From positions 1 through 64,000 of the forward strand of contig CAUJHH010000018.1 in assembly GCA_963204725.1 (NCBI GenBank): 64,000 nucleotides of DNA, given 5' to 3'. The notes beneath the pieces are model-generated. The model saw nothing but the letters and a program-made list of their open reading frames with translations, ran no database searches and was not told the origin of the DNA. The DNA is from Planctomycetota bacterium. Its GTDB lineage: Bacteria; Planctomycetota; Phycisphaerae; Phycisphaerales; UBA1924. The position numbers and the translations under genes are program-made. The stretch's first letter is position 1. Each line of letters opens with the position of its first letter. Below are positions 17,097-23,597 of the stretch, piece after piece.

Positions 17097-18038
17097 ATGA
17101 TCGCAACACCCGACCAGACGCGCGACGCAACCGGCCACACCGCTCCCGCCGATGCGCCAGATCCAATCGACTTCGCCCTCCGGGCCCACCACCTGGTCCT
17201 CGACATCCTCAAGGCGAACATCCCGCTAGCCGCGCTCGCCGCCCACTACAACGTCCCCTTCCTCACGCTCGTCGAATACGTCAACACCCCCGAGGTCCAG
17301 GCCGAGATCGACGCCTACGAGAAGCTCACCAACCTCCGCGCCCGCCTCCTCGGCCAGACCGCGCGCCCCGTCTCCATCCGCAAACTCCTCGATGTCCTCC
17401 AGAGCCCCGCCCCCGAGCCGCGCGGCCGCGACCCCGAAGCCGATCAGCGCGCCCTCCACCGCCACGCCGAACTCATCCGCCGCACCGCGACCACCATCGC
17501 CAAAGAGGCCCGCGCCCTGACACCCAAGCCAGCACCCGCGCACGGGTCTCGTGGTGGCACCGCTCTCCAGAGCGGTGTCGCTGAGCCCGCAGCAAGCGTC
17601 AACGAGGGAGCATCCGCTCCAGCCGCGCCCTCTTCCGCGCCTTCTGTCGCGCCATCTCCCGCGCCATCCCCCGCGCCTTCCCCCATGCCATCCCCCATGC
17701 CATCCACCATGCCATCAAAGTCCGCATCGGGCTTGGATGATGTCTCGCGCACATCGCCACCCTCCGCAGATCCGCATGTCTGCCAAGACGCAGACATGCC
17801 ACCCGACTCTCCTTCCCCCTCTTCCCCTTCTCCCCTCGGTCCCTCCGACCCTTCATCCCGCGGCCCTTCTTCTCCGAATCTCTCCACGTCCACCGTATTC
17901 AACTCTTCTCCTGATTCCGATTCTCCTTCGCGAACTTCGCGTCCTTCGCGTTCAGAACCAGACTCTTCCCCTCAGTCTTCCTCCGCGCTCTCCGCGCCCC
18001 CTCACTCCCGCCATGCCCGCGACCGACCCGCCGCGTGA
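17097..18038 (+). CDS. Hypothetical protein: HTH-like N-terminal domain with Pro/Ser-rich tail
   Basis: I do not recognise a named family. The first 150 of 313 residues look like a folded, helical domain. LAALAAHYNVPFLTLVEYV (about residues 43-61) has the spacing of a helix-turn-helix, followed by a charged helix, so DNA binding is possible. From about residue 150 the protein is low-complexity Pro, Ser and Ala, encoded partly by a 12-bp tandem repeat (17651-17710) and by blocks resembling the dispersed repeat that flanks the GxxExxY gene (17927-18001). The folded part shows normal coding bias; the tail may be expanded repeat DNA that stays in frame. The 22-bp palindrome just upstream suggests repressor control, possibly by itself. 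Confidence 0.6.
   Translation: MIATPDQTRDATGHTAPADAPDPIDFALRAHHLVLDILKANIPLAALAAHYNVPFLTLVEYVNTPEVQAEIDAYEKLTNLRARLLGQTARPVSIRKLLDVLQSPAPEPRGRDPEADQRALHRHAELIRRTATTIAKEARALTPKPAPAHGSRGGTALQSGVAEPAASVNEGASAPAAPSSAPSVAPSPAPSPAPSPMPSPMPSTMPSKSASGLDDVSRTSPPSADPHVCQDADMPPDSPSPSSPSPLGPSDPSSRGPSSPNLSTSTVFNSSPDSDSPSRTSRPSRSEPDSSPQSSSALSAPPHSRHARDRPAA
17651..17710 (+). repeat. 12-bp tandem repeat, five units
   Basis: Five imperfect copies of GCCATCCCCCAT lie in a row (units start at 17651, 17663, 17675, 17687 and 17699) and encode Pro/Ser/Ala/Met tetrapeptides in the tail of the gene at 17097-18038. Being a multiple of three, changes in copy number would keep the frame. Confidence 0.8.
17927..18001 (+). 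repeat. YTCGCG-type interspersed repeat inside a coding tail
   Basis: Three TTCGCG blocks spaced 9-10 bases apart end in CCTTCGCGTTCAG (17927-17955), and a second shorter cluster CCTCCGCGCTCTCCGCG follows at 17980-17996. The architecture and the CGCGTTSAG ending match the inverted repeats at 50810-50841 and 51259-51290. Confidence 0.55.
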
Positions 18039-18055
18039 TCGTGCCGCGCGATCAC
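18035..18055 (+). terminator. Possible terminator hairpin after the Pro/Ser-rich gene
   Basis: GTGATCG (18035-18041) pairs with CGATCAC (18049-18055) around a 7-base GC-rich loop, overlapping the stop codon of the preceding gene. There is no T-run, so it is only a candidate. Confidence 0.35.
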
Positions 18056-18146
18056 CACCTGACCGCACAACCCCACGCCGGTAACGCCACCCGGTTTCGC
18101 GGGAGCATTATCCATGCGCCGAAGGCTTGGAAGTGCGATGAATCCC

Positions 18147-18857
18147 TCAATGCCGCCGTTCGAGCAACTGTCTCATCCGCCCCGCCATGAGCCGTGCCGC
18201 TGCGCCGCGATGGCTTCGCGAGTCCTTGTCGGCGGGCGAGAGTTCCGCGCTCGTGCGCGTGTCGGGCGCGGGAAGGAGGAAGATGGGGTCGTAGCCGAAG
18301 CCGTTGTCTCCACGCGGCACGCGCGCGCCAAAGAGATCGGTCACGCGAGCCGCGCCGGGGTCCGCTCCCGCCGGGAATCCGATTCGGCCCTCGAACGTGC
18401 CGCGCACGCGGACAAGCGTCTCGCCTCGCGCGGCGAGCGCCATCACGCACACAAACCTCGCCGCGCGAGCGCGCGCAGGGACGCCCGTCATCTCGGCGAG
18501 CACACGCTCGATGTTGCGCTGGTCACGTTCGGCGCGGGTCATGCCGCGTTCCTCGCCATCGGTGCAGTAGTGGCTGCTGATGACACCGGGGCGCCCTTCG
18601 AGCGCATCGATCTCAAGCCCGGAATCATCGGCGAGGCAGAGCGAGCCCGTCGCCTCGGCGTAGGCGAGGGCCTTGATGGTGGCGTTCTGCTCAAACGTCG
18701 AGCCAGGCTCCGCGGGCTCCGGGAATGGAGAGCCGGGAAGATCCGACAGCCCGACCAGTTCAGGGTCGAGGGACGTGAGGCCGAGCGACGGATCGGCGAA
18801 GATGCGGCGCATCTCCTCAACCTTGTGCGGATTGCCGGTCGCGATCACGATGCGCAT
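18147..18857 (-). CDS. rdgB: Non-canonical purine NTP pyrophosphatase (RdgB/HAM1)
   Basis: The enzyme removes dITP, ITP and XTP from the nucleotide pool by hydrolysis to the monophosphate and pyrophosphate. The 236-residue protein has the family landmarks: IATGNPHKVEEM at the N-terminus, LADDSGLEIDAL, DNGFGYDPIF and the C-terminal SHRGAA. It has a longer variable segment (PEPAEPGSTFEQNA) than enteric RdgB, which is within family range. The start ATG at 18857 places IVIATGN right at the N-terminus; an upstream in-frame ATG (18878) is weaker. It is the last gene of the flagellar operon, 30 bp after flgH, so it may be co-transcribed without a functional link. Confidence 0.93.
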   Translation of the reverse strand: MRIVIATGNPHKVEEMRRIFADPSLGLTSLDPELVGLSDLPGSPFPEPAEPGSTFEQNATIKALAYAEATGSLCLADDSGLEIDALEGRPGVISSHYCTDGEERGMTRAERDQRNIERVLAEMTGVPARARAARFVCVMALAARGETLVRVRGTFEGRIGFPAGADPGAARVTDLFGARVPRGDNGFGYDPIFLLPAPDTRTSAELSPADKDSRSHRGAAARLMAGRMRQLLERRH

Positions 18858-18887
18858 GGGCCAAGCCTCGTCACACATCAAGCTGAG

Positions 18888-19598
18888 TCAGAAGTTGAAG
18901 AGGCCCTCAAGCGCCCGGGGGATCAGCCCCTTCCGGCCCGCCTTTGTCACCTGACCCTCGGTCGACATCGAGACCGTCAGGCCCGCGAGCTGCGAGGAGA
19001 GCACCGTGTTCTGCGTCGTCACATCATCCCTGCGGCAGGTCCCGCTCAGCACGATCGTCTGGATCTCGCCGTCCTTGTCGATCCTCTTCCGCGCCTCGAG
19101 CACCACGGTGCCGTTCGGCTTCACGTCGATCACCGTCGCGGTGATGCGAGCGACGAACCGATCCGTCCTCTCGTAGTCGCCCTTGCCGTCGTACTTGCTG
19201 TCGAAGTTGACACCAAGGTCCGCCGTTCGCTGCGTGTCCCCGTTCTGGACCTGGAGCTCCAGCAGGTGACGCATCGAGGGAAAGTCCGTCATGGCGCCGT
19301 TGATGTCGTACGACTTGTCCGTCTTGAGCTGCTGGGTCGCCTCCGACTTGGTCGTCTCCTCCACGATGATCGTCACGAGATCATGCATGGCAAACTCGCG
19401 TGGCTTGGGCGGCTCGATGAACAACAGACTCGCGCCGCGAAGGTGCGCGCCGGGGTCCGGCTCGCCCTTGGCGTCGATCGGAACCTGCACATCCGAGACA
19501 AAGAGCGACTGCGCCGATGCGGACGCGATACCGAAGGAGGTGAGAAGCACGCACACAGAAGCGCGCCTGAACTCGTGGTGATTGATCCGGATTCTCAT
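18888..19598 (-). CDS. flgH: Flagellar L-ring protein FlgH
   Basis: FlgH forms the outer-membrane ring around the flagellar rod. The 236-residue protein shows the family core: FAMHDLVTIIVEETTKSEATQQLKTDKS near residue 70, and the C-terminal GTVVLEARKRIDKDGEIQTIVLSGTCRRDDV and NTVLSSQLAGLTVSM. The N-terminus is a signal peptide ending near SASAQ, but no lipobox Cys is present, whereas typical FlgH is a lipoprotein. The start ATG at 19598 overlaps the flgA stop as ATGA, which fixes it. The usual partner flgI is not next to it; rdgB follows instead. Confidence 0.92.
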   Translation of the reverse strand: MRIRINHHEFRRASVCVLLTSFGIASASAQSLFVSDVQVPIDAKGEPDPGAHLRGASLLFIEPPKPREFAMHDLVTIIVEETTKSEATQQLKTDKSYDINGAMTDFPSMRHLLELQVQNGDTQRTADLGVNFDSKYDGKGDYERTDRFVARITATVIDVKPNGTVVLEARKRIDKDGEIQTIVLSGTCRRDDVTTQNTVLSSQLAGLTVSMSTEGQVTKAGRKGLIPRALEGLFNF

Positions 19599-20677
19599 CG
19601 TGTCTGCTCCTCGTTCAGTGGCGAGTCGAGATCGGCATCCGCCTGTGCAATGGCGATTCCCGGTTCGTCGACCTTCGCGCGGATCACCCGCCCCTTGCGG
19701 CCGTCGAGCGGAGCGAAGTCGATGGTCTCGCCGGGGCGCCCGTCGGCGAGAGCGCGGGCCCGCATCTTCATCACAAACCCGCCGCTCAGGCAGTGGATCA
19801 CGGCGATGTCGCCCTTCTCGATCGCGAACGCTGCCTGCACGCTCTGTTCGGTGAGGGTCCGACCGGGCGCGATGCGGATCTGGGCGATGGAGAGCTCGCC
19901 GAGCCGCGATGGATCGAGCGAGCGGTCGCTCGGCGCGAGCCACGCCATCTGACGCTCAATGAGCTCGTCGGTGACGATCGCACCGCGAGAGATCTCTACC
20001 CGGGCAACGGCGATCTCGCGCTGGACCTCGACACGGGCCCGAACGATGCCGCGCGCGACGATCGACGGACCGTCGTAGATCGTGATGGAGATCGGCAGCG
20101 TGTCGGAGCGTCCGATCGGCCGCACCTCGATGCGTCGTCCGATCGTCTCGGTCTGGAGCAGGGCCCGCGACTCGTCTCGATCGTCGAACGTCAGCCGCAG
20201 CCTCGACGGATCGACCCCCATCGACTCGGCGATCTGCGGGCCAATGAGATGCTTCACGACCGGCACACCCGTCGTCTCGGAGGTCGGCTGGTCTGATGAT
20301 GGAGTGCCCGAGTCCGAGGTCGGCACAGCGGGCGTATCAATCCTCACCACGCGACAATCCGATCCCGAGAGCGCAATCCGTCCCCAGTTCACGCCGTGCT
20401 GGGCGTCGAGAACGTCGCGGATCTCGTGGAGCGAAACCTGCCCGTCGCGGAACACCAGCGGTTCGAGCTCGAGCGTGCCGAATCGTTCGCACTCGTCCCC
20501 GCGAATGTCCGCGATGTCCATGAGCCGAATCGGTCGTCCCTCTTCGATCCGTGCGATCGGCCGGAGTGTGATCGAGCCATCGGCGCTCGCCGGGCCGACC
20601 CACAGGAATGGCAGCGACCACGCCATCACGGTGCGCTTGAGCGCACGCAGCCGAGCGGATGTCGATGCGAGCTTCAT
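19595..20677 (-). CDS. flgA: Flagellar P-ring assembly chaperone FlgA
   Basis: FlgA is a periplasmic chaperone for FlgI, the P-ring subunit. The 360-residue protein has a signal peptide (to about residue 33) and, in its C-terminal third, a SAF-type domain: VARVEISRGAIVTDELIERQ, then IAPGRTLTEQSVQ, then KGDIAVIHCLSGGFVMKMRARALADGRPGE, the usual FlgA signature. The N-terminal 190 residues are longer than in enteric FlgA (about 220 in total). It sits between flgG and flgH in the operon, coupled to flgH by ATGA. No flgI is present in the window. Confidence 0.88.
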   Translation of the reverse strand: MKLASTSARLRALKRTVMAWSLPFLWVGPASADGSITLRPIARIEEGRPIRLMDIADIRGDECERFGTLELEPLVFRDGQVSLHEIRDVLDAQHGVNWGRIALSGSDCRVVRIDTPAVPTSDSGTPSSDQPTSETTGVPVVKHLIGPQIAESMGVDPSRLRLTFDDRDESRALLQTETIGRRIEVRPIGRSDTLPISITIYDGPSIVARGIVRARVEVQREIAVARVEISRGAIVTDELIERQMAWLAPSDRSLDPSRLGELSIAQIRIAPGRTLTEQSVQAAFAIEKGDIAVIHCLSGGFVMKMRARALADGRPGETIDFAPLDGRKGRVIRAKVDEPGIAIAQADADLDSPLNEEQTR

Positions 20678-20708
20678 TCGGGCGGTCCTCGCGACGGGGG
20701 ATTGCTGC

Positions 20709-21515
20709 TTAGTTGCGGCGGAGCTGAGCGACCTGCTGGAGAACGTCGTCCGCAGCGCGGATGGATTGGCTGTTCATCTCGAACGCTCGCTGCGTGCGAA
20801 TGAGGTCGACCAGCTCACGGGTCGGGTCGACGTTTGAAGCCTCAAGCAGGCCCTGACGAATGGTGCCGAGATTGTCCTCGGTCGGGTTGCCGATGATGGG
20901 ATCGCCCGAGGCCTCCGACTGAACGTACAGGTTCTCGCCCACCTGCTTGAGGCCCTGCGGATTCACAAACGCGGCGAGCTGGATCTGCCCGATCTCGGTC
21001 GGCTCGACCTGCCCGGGCTGGGTCACCATCACGCGTCCGTCGTTCGTCACCTGCATGTCGGTCGCATCGGAGGGGATTGTGATCACGGGCTCGAGGCGGC
21101 GTCCCACGTCGTTGGCGAGCACCAGCTCGCCGTCGGCGTTGATCGCAAAGTTACCGGCGCGCGAGTAACCGATGCCCCCGAGCGCGTCCTCGACGGTGAC
21201 CTGGAAGAATCCGATCCCCTCGATCATCAGGTCCTTCTTCTCGTTGGTGGTGAGGGGCGCGCCCTGTTCGAAGTTCAGTTGCGTGCCGCTGACGCGCACG
21301 CCGAGTCCCACGTAGAGGCCCGTCGGGCGCTGATCGCCGATCGAGTTCTCAACACCCGGCTGCATGCGTTCAACGTAGAGCAGGTCCTGGAAATTGGCGC
21401 GGCTTGACTTGAAGCCCACCGTGTTCACGTTCGCGATGTTGTTCGCGATGACGTCGAGCTGGGTGTTCAGGGCCGAGAGGCCCGATGAAGCGGACTGGAG
21501 GGCGAGGATGGCCAT
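20709..21515 (-). CDS. flgG: Flagellar distal rod protein FlgG
   Basis: FlgG builds the distal rod that crosses the periplasm to the hook. The 268-residue protein has the N-terminal rod signature (SGLSALNTQLDVIANNIANVNTVGFK), the variable central region beginning with FQDLLYVERMQPG, and the conserved C-terminus (TRELVDLIRTQRAFEMNSQSIRAADDVLQQ), which packs with the N-terminus in the coiled-coil core. Length agrees with the usual 260. It lies 35 bp after flgF and 31 bp before flgA on the same strand. Confidence 0.95.
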   Translation of the reverse strand: MAILALQSASSGLSALNTQLDVIANNIANVNTVGFKSSRANFQDLLYVERMQPGVENSIGDQRPTGLYVGLGVRVSGTQLNFEQGAPLTTNEKKDLMIEGIGFFQVTVEDALGGIGYSRAGNFAINADGELVLANDVGRRLEPVITIPSDATDMQVTNDGRVMVTQPGQVEPTEIGQIQLAAFVNPQGLKQVGENLYVQSEASGDPIIGNPTEDNLGTIRQGLLEASNVDPTRELVDLIRTQRAFEMNSQSIRAADDVLQQVAQLRRN

Positions 21516-21550
21516 GACTCACTCCACGGGGGGAAGCGACTTCGGAACAA

Positions 21551-22327
21551 TCAGGCGACGCGTCCGAGCACGTTGATCGCCCGATCCATGAAACGGTCCT
21601 GATACTGGATCATGCCGAGATTGGCCGAGACGTCCCGAGCCGCAGAGGTCACCTTCATCAGCGCATCGATCTCGTCCACGGCGGAGGACTCGATCGCCCG
21701 CTGGCGGATCCGGCCCGACGCGGGCACGCGACCCGTGACGGCCGAGGCGTCGGGAATGAACAGCCCGTCACCCTGCTTCTGGAGTGATCGCCGATCGGGG
21801 ACGTCGACGAAGGCCATCTGGGCGATGCGTGCGCCATCTTGGGTGATGAGGCCCTCCTCGGAGATCTGGATGGGGCCATCGGCGAGAGGAATGGTTCGGT
21901 TGCTCTGATCGAGGATCGGAAGGCCCGTGGTGACCTGAACGAGCAAGCCCGAAGCGCCCCGCCCCAGTCGTCCGTCGCGGGTGAGGCGCACGCGGTCCGC
22001 GGCACCGTTGGTCGCGTCTCGGACAACCAGGAAGCCACTGCCGTCGATGGCGACGTCAAGGTCGTTCCCGGTCGGCGAGACCGTACCCTGGGCGAAGTTC
22101 GTGAGTGTGGGCGCGAGCTGCACGCCGGCACCGAGACGCTCGATCATGGCATCCGAGGGAAGCGCCCACTTGCCATCTTCGGCGCGAACCACGTCGCGCT
22201 GCCGGGTCATCGAGATCTCCGGCTTGAAGCCAGTGGTGTTCAGGTTCGCGAGATTGTTCGTCGCAACATCCTGGCGATGGAGAGCGGTCAGAACGCCGCT
22301 GAGAGAGAGTTGGCTGCCGTAGTTCAT
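21551..22327 (-). CDS. flgF: Flagellar proximal rod protein FlgF (FlgF/FlgG family)
   Basis: The 258-residue rod protein begins near MNYGSQLSLSGVLTALHRQDVATNNLANLNTTGFKPE, the FlgF/FlgG-type N-terminus, and has a C-terminus (SSAVDEIDALMKVTSAARDVSANLGMIQYQDRFMDRAINVLGRV) of the flagellar rod/hook family. FlgF versus another rod protein is judged from its position directly before flgG and its length. The start ATG at 22327 matches the family N-terminus; an upstream extension to 22369 overlaps the promoter. It is the first gene of the operon and follows a sigma-54-like promoter at 22368-22382. Confidence 0.88.
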   Translation of the reverse strand: MNYGSQLSLSGVLTALHRQDVATNNLANLNTTGFKPEISMTRQRDVVRAEDGKWALPSDAMIERLGAGVQLAPTLTNFAQGTVSPTGNDLDVAIDGSGFLVVRDATNGAADRVRLTRDGRLGRGASGLLVQVTTGLPILDQSNRTIPLADGPIQISEEGLITQDGARIAQMAFVDVPDRRSLQKQGDGLFIPDASAVTGRVPASGRIRQRAIESSAVDEIDALMKVTSAARDVSANLGMIQYQDRFMDRAINVLGRVA

Positions 22328-22367
22328 CTCGGAGATTCCCAGGGCGCACCGCGCCGGGCCTCCGTTC

Positions 22368-22382
22368 ACAAACAGCGTGCCA
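22368..22382 (-). promoter_or_regulatory. Sigma-54-like -24/-12 promoter before flgF
   Basis: On the minus strand the bases read TGGCACG, four bases, then TTGT, against the consensus TGGCACG-N4-TTGC. The -24 half is a perfect match; the -12 half has one mismatch at the important C. It would start transcription near 22356, about 29 nt before the flgF ATG, a suitable leader length. Flagellar basal-body operons are often driven by RpoN in other bacteria. Confidence 0.55.
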
Positions 22383-22506
22383 CCCGATTGCTCTCAGGAT
22401 TGCCAAGGGGTTGCGCTCGCATTGGCTCGCACGAAACTGCGCGATCGCGCCGAAATCGCGCGACCAACTCCGTCATCAGCGTGCAAGCCCGATCGGGGCC
22501 GTCGGG

Positions 22507-22743
22507 TCAGTTGCCCGAGCCACATCCACCCGCGCGCTTGCCGCATGGGCAGCACGCGCTGGCGGAACCGGAGCTCGCGCCCGATGGAGCCGAAGGAGAG
22601 CCGGTCGCAAAGGTCGAGTGCCGCCGAACGAACGTCCGTCCCTTCCCTTCAGGATCTGTGACGGGCTTGTCGGCTTGGGAAATGGGCCGAAGCAGCTCGA
22701 TGACCGCTCCGTCTGTGTCGCAGATGTACTCATAGAGAGGCAT
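22507..22743 (-). CDS. FmdB-like small zinc-ribbon protein
   Basis: The 78-residue protein starts MPLYEYICDTDGAVIE, the hallmark opening of FmdB-family regulatory zinc-ribbon proteins. However, the first CxxC is degenerate: the second Cys is Gly (CDTDG). The C-terminus is Cys-rich and Gly/Ser-rich (CCPCGKRAGGCGSGN), which may supply metal ligands instead. FmdB proteins have been proposed as regulators; the exact role here is unknown. The ATG at 22743 is set by the conserved MPLYEY start. It is transcribed away from the sigma-factor gene and lies upstream of the flagellar operon on the same strand. Confidence 0.75.
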   Translation of the reverse strand: MPLYEYICDTDGAVIELLRPISQADKPVTDPEGKGRTFVRRHSTFATGSPSAPSGASSGSASACCPCGKRAGGCGSGN

Positions 22744-22845
22744 GGGCGATTGTTCGCACTGGAAAGCACGACGTGAAGCCGGCCGGTATCTGGTCCCAAC
22801 AGAAGCCGGAACCAGGTCGCCGGGTGGCCAGCGGCGGCCAATGAG

Positions 22846-22875
22846 TTTACGTGGCCTCTGTGGTTTTGGTATACT
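22846..22875 (+). promoter_or_regulatory. Sigma-70-type promoter of the ECF sigma gene
   Basis: TTTACG (22846-22851) matches 4 of 6 bases of the -35 box, an 18-base spacer follows, and TATACT (22870-22875) matches 5 of 6 bases of the -10 box. It would start transcription near 22882, about 27 nt before the GTG at 22909. It is one of the clearest vegetative promoters in the window and would drive the sigma-kinase pair. Confidence 0.5.
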
Positions 22876-22908
22876 TACCCAACGCAAGTCGCCAGAAAAG
22901 GGGATGGC

Positions 22909-23547
22909 GTGTCGAACCCGAGCCCCAACTCAAGAGACAACGCGGATGCCAATCTGAATCCCGGGCTGCGGCACGAGGTCACGCGTTTGTTGCAGAACAT
23001 GGCAGACGCCTCGGACGATGCGGCTGGCCGCGAGCTTGCGAATCAGTTGCTGCCGTTTGTGTACGACGATTTGCGTCGGCTCGCGCAGGCGAAGACCAAT
23101 CGTGAACCAGGCGACATGTCCCTTGAGCCAACTGCACTGGCGCACGAGACGTTCATGCGACTGGTCGACCAGTCGAGGGTGGATTGGCGCGGCAAGAGCC
23201 ACTTCATGGCGGTCGCGGCCCAGGCGATGCGACGGATTCTGGTCGATCATGCGAGATCGAGGAAGCGACTGAAGAGAGGCGGCGCGAGGCAAAGGGTGGA
23301 CCTGTCCTCGGGCGTCGCTGCCGTCGGGCCATCGGAGGTCGATCTCATCGCGCTCGACGACGCCATGGAGAAGCTCGCGCAGATCGATCCGCGTCAGGCG
23401 CGGGTCGTGGAGCTACGGTTCTTTGGAGGCCTGAACGTCGACGAAGTCGCCGAGGCATTGGGCGTTTCGAAACGGACGGTCGAAGGAGACTGGACGATGG
23501 CGCGAGCCTGGCTGAGACGTGAGCTGGCCGAAGGAGTGGAGTCATAG
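22909..23547 (+). CDS. ECF RNA polymerase sigma factor (TIGR02999-type)
   Basis: The 212-residue sigma factor shows region 2 (PFVYDDLRRLAQ, LEPTALAHETFMRLVDQ, WRGKSHFMAVAAQAMRRILVDHARSRK) and region 4 (LRFFGGLNVDEVAEALGVSKRTVEGDWTMARAWLRREL, a helix-turn-helix for the -35 box). This is the Sig-70_X6 group that is expanded in planctomycetes and generally paired with Ser/Thr kinase genes. The start is GTG, preceded by AAGGGGA, and an ATG five bases upstream is out of frame. The kinase gene begins immediately after; their junction is discussed at 23544. By analogy the kinase phosphorylates and controls the sigma factor or its targets. Confidence 0.9.
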   Translation: MSNPSPNSRDNADANLNPGLRHEVTRLLQNMADASDDAAGRELANQLLPFVYDDLRRLAQAKTNREPGDMSLEPTALAHETFMRLVDQSRVDWRGKSHFMAVAAQAMRRILVDHARSRKRLKRGGARQRVDLSSGVAAVGPSEVDLIALDDAMEKLAQIDPRQARVVELRFFGGLNVDEVAEALGVSKRTVEGDWTMARAWLRRELAEGVES

Positions 23548-23597
23548 CGTCGGACCGACGGGATCGTGTCCGTGATCTGTTTCTGAGAGCCGCAGCG

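Noticed and set aside
17651-17710. CRISPR-like array
   Set aside because: Units are 12 bp without spacers and lie in frame in a gene; this is a tandem repeat.
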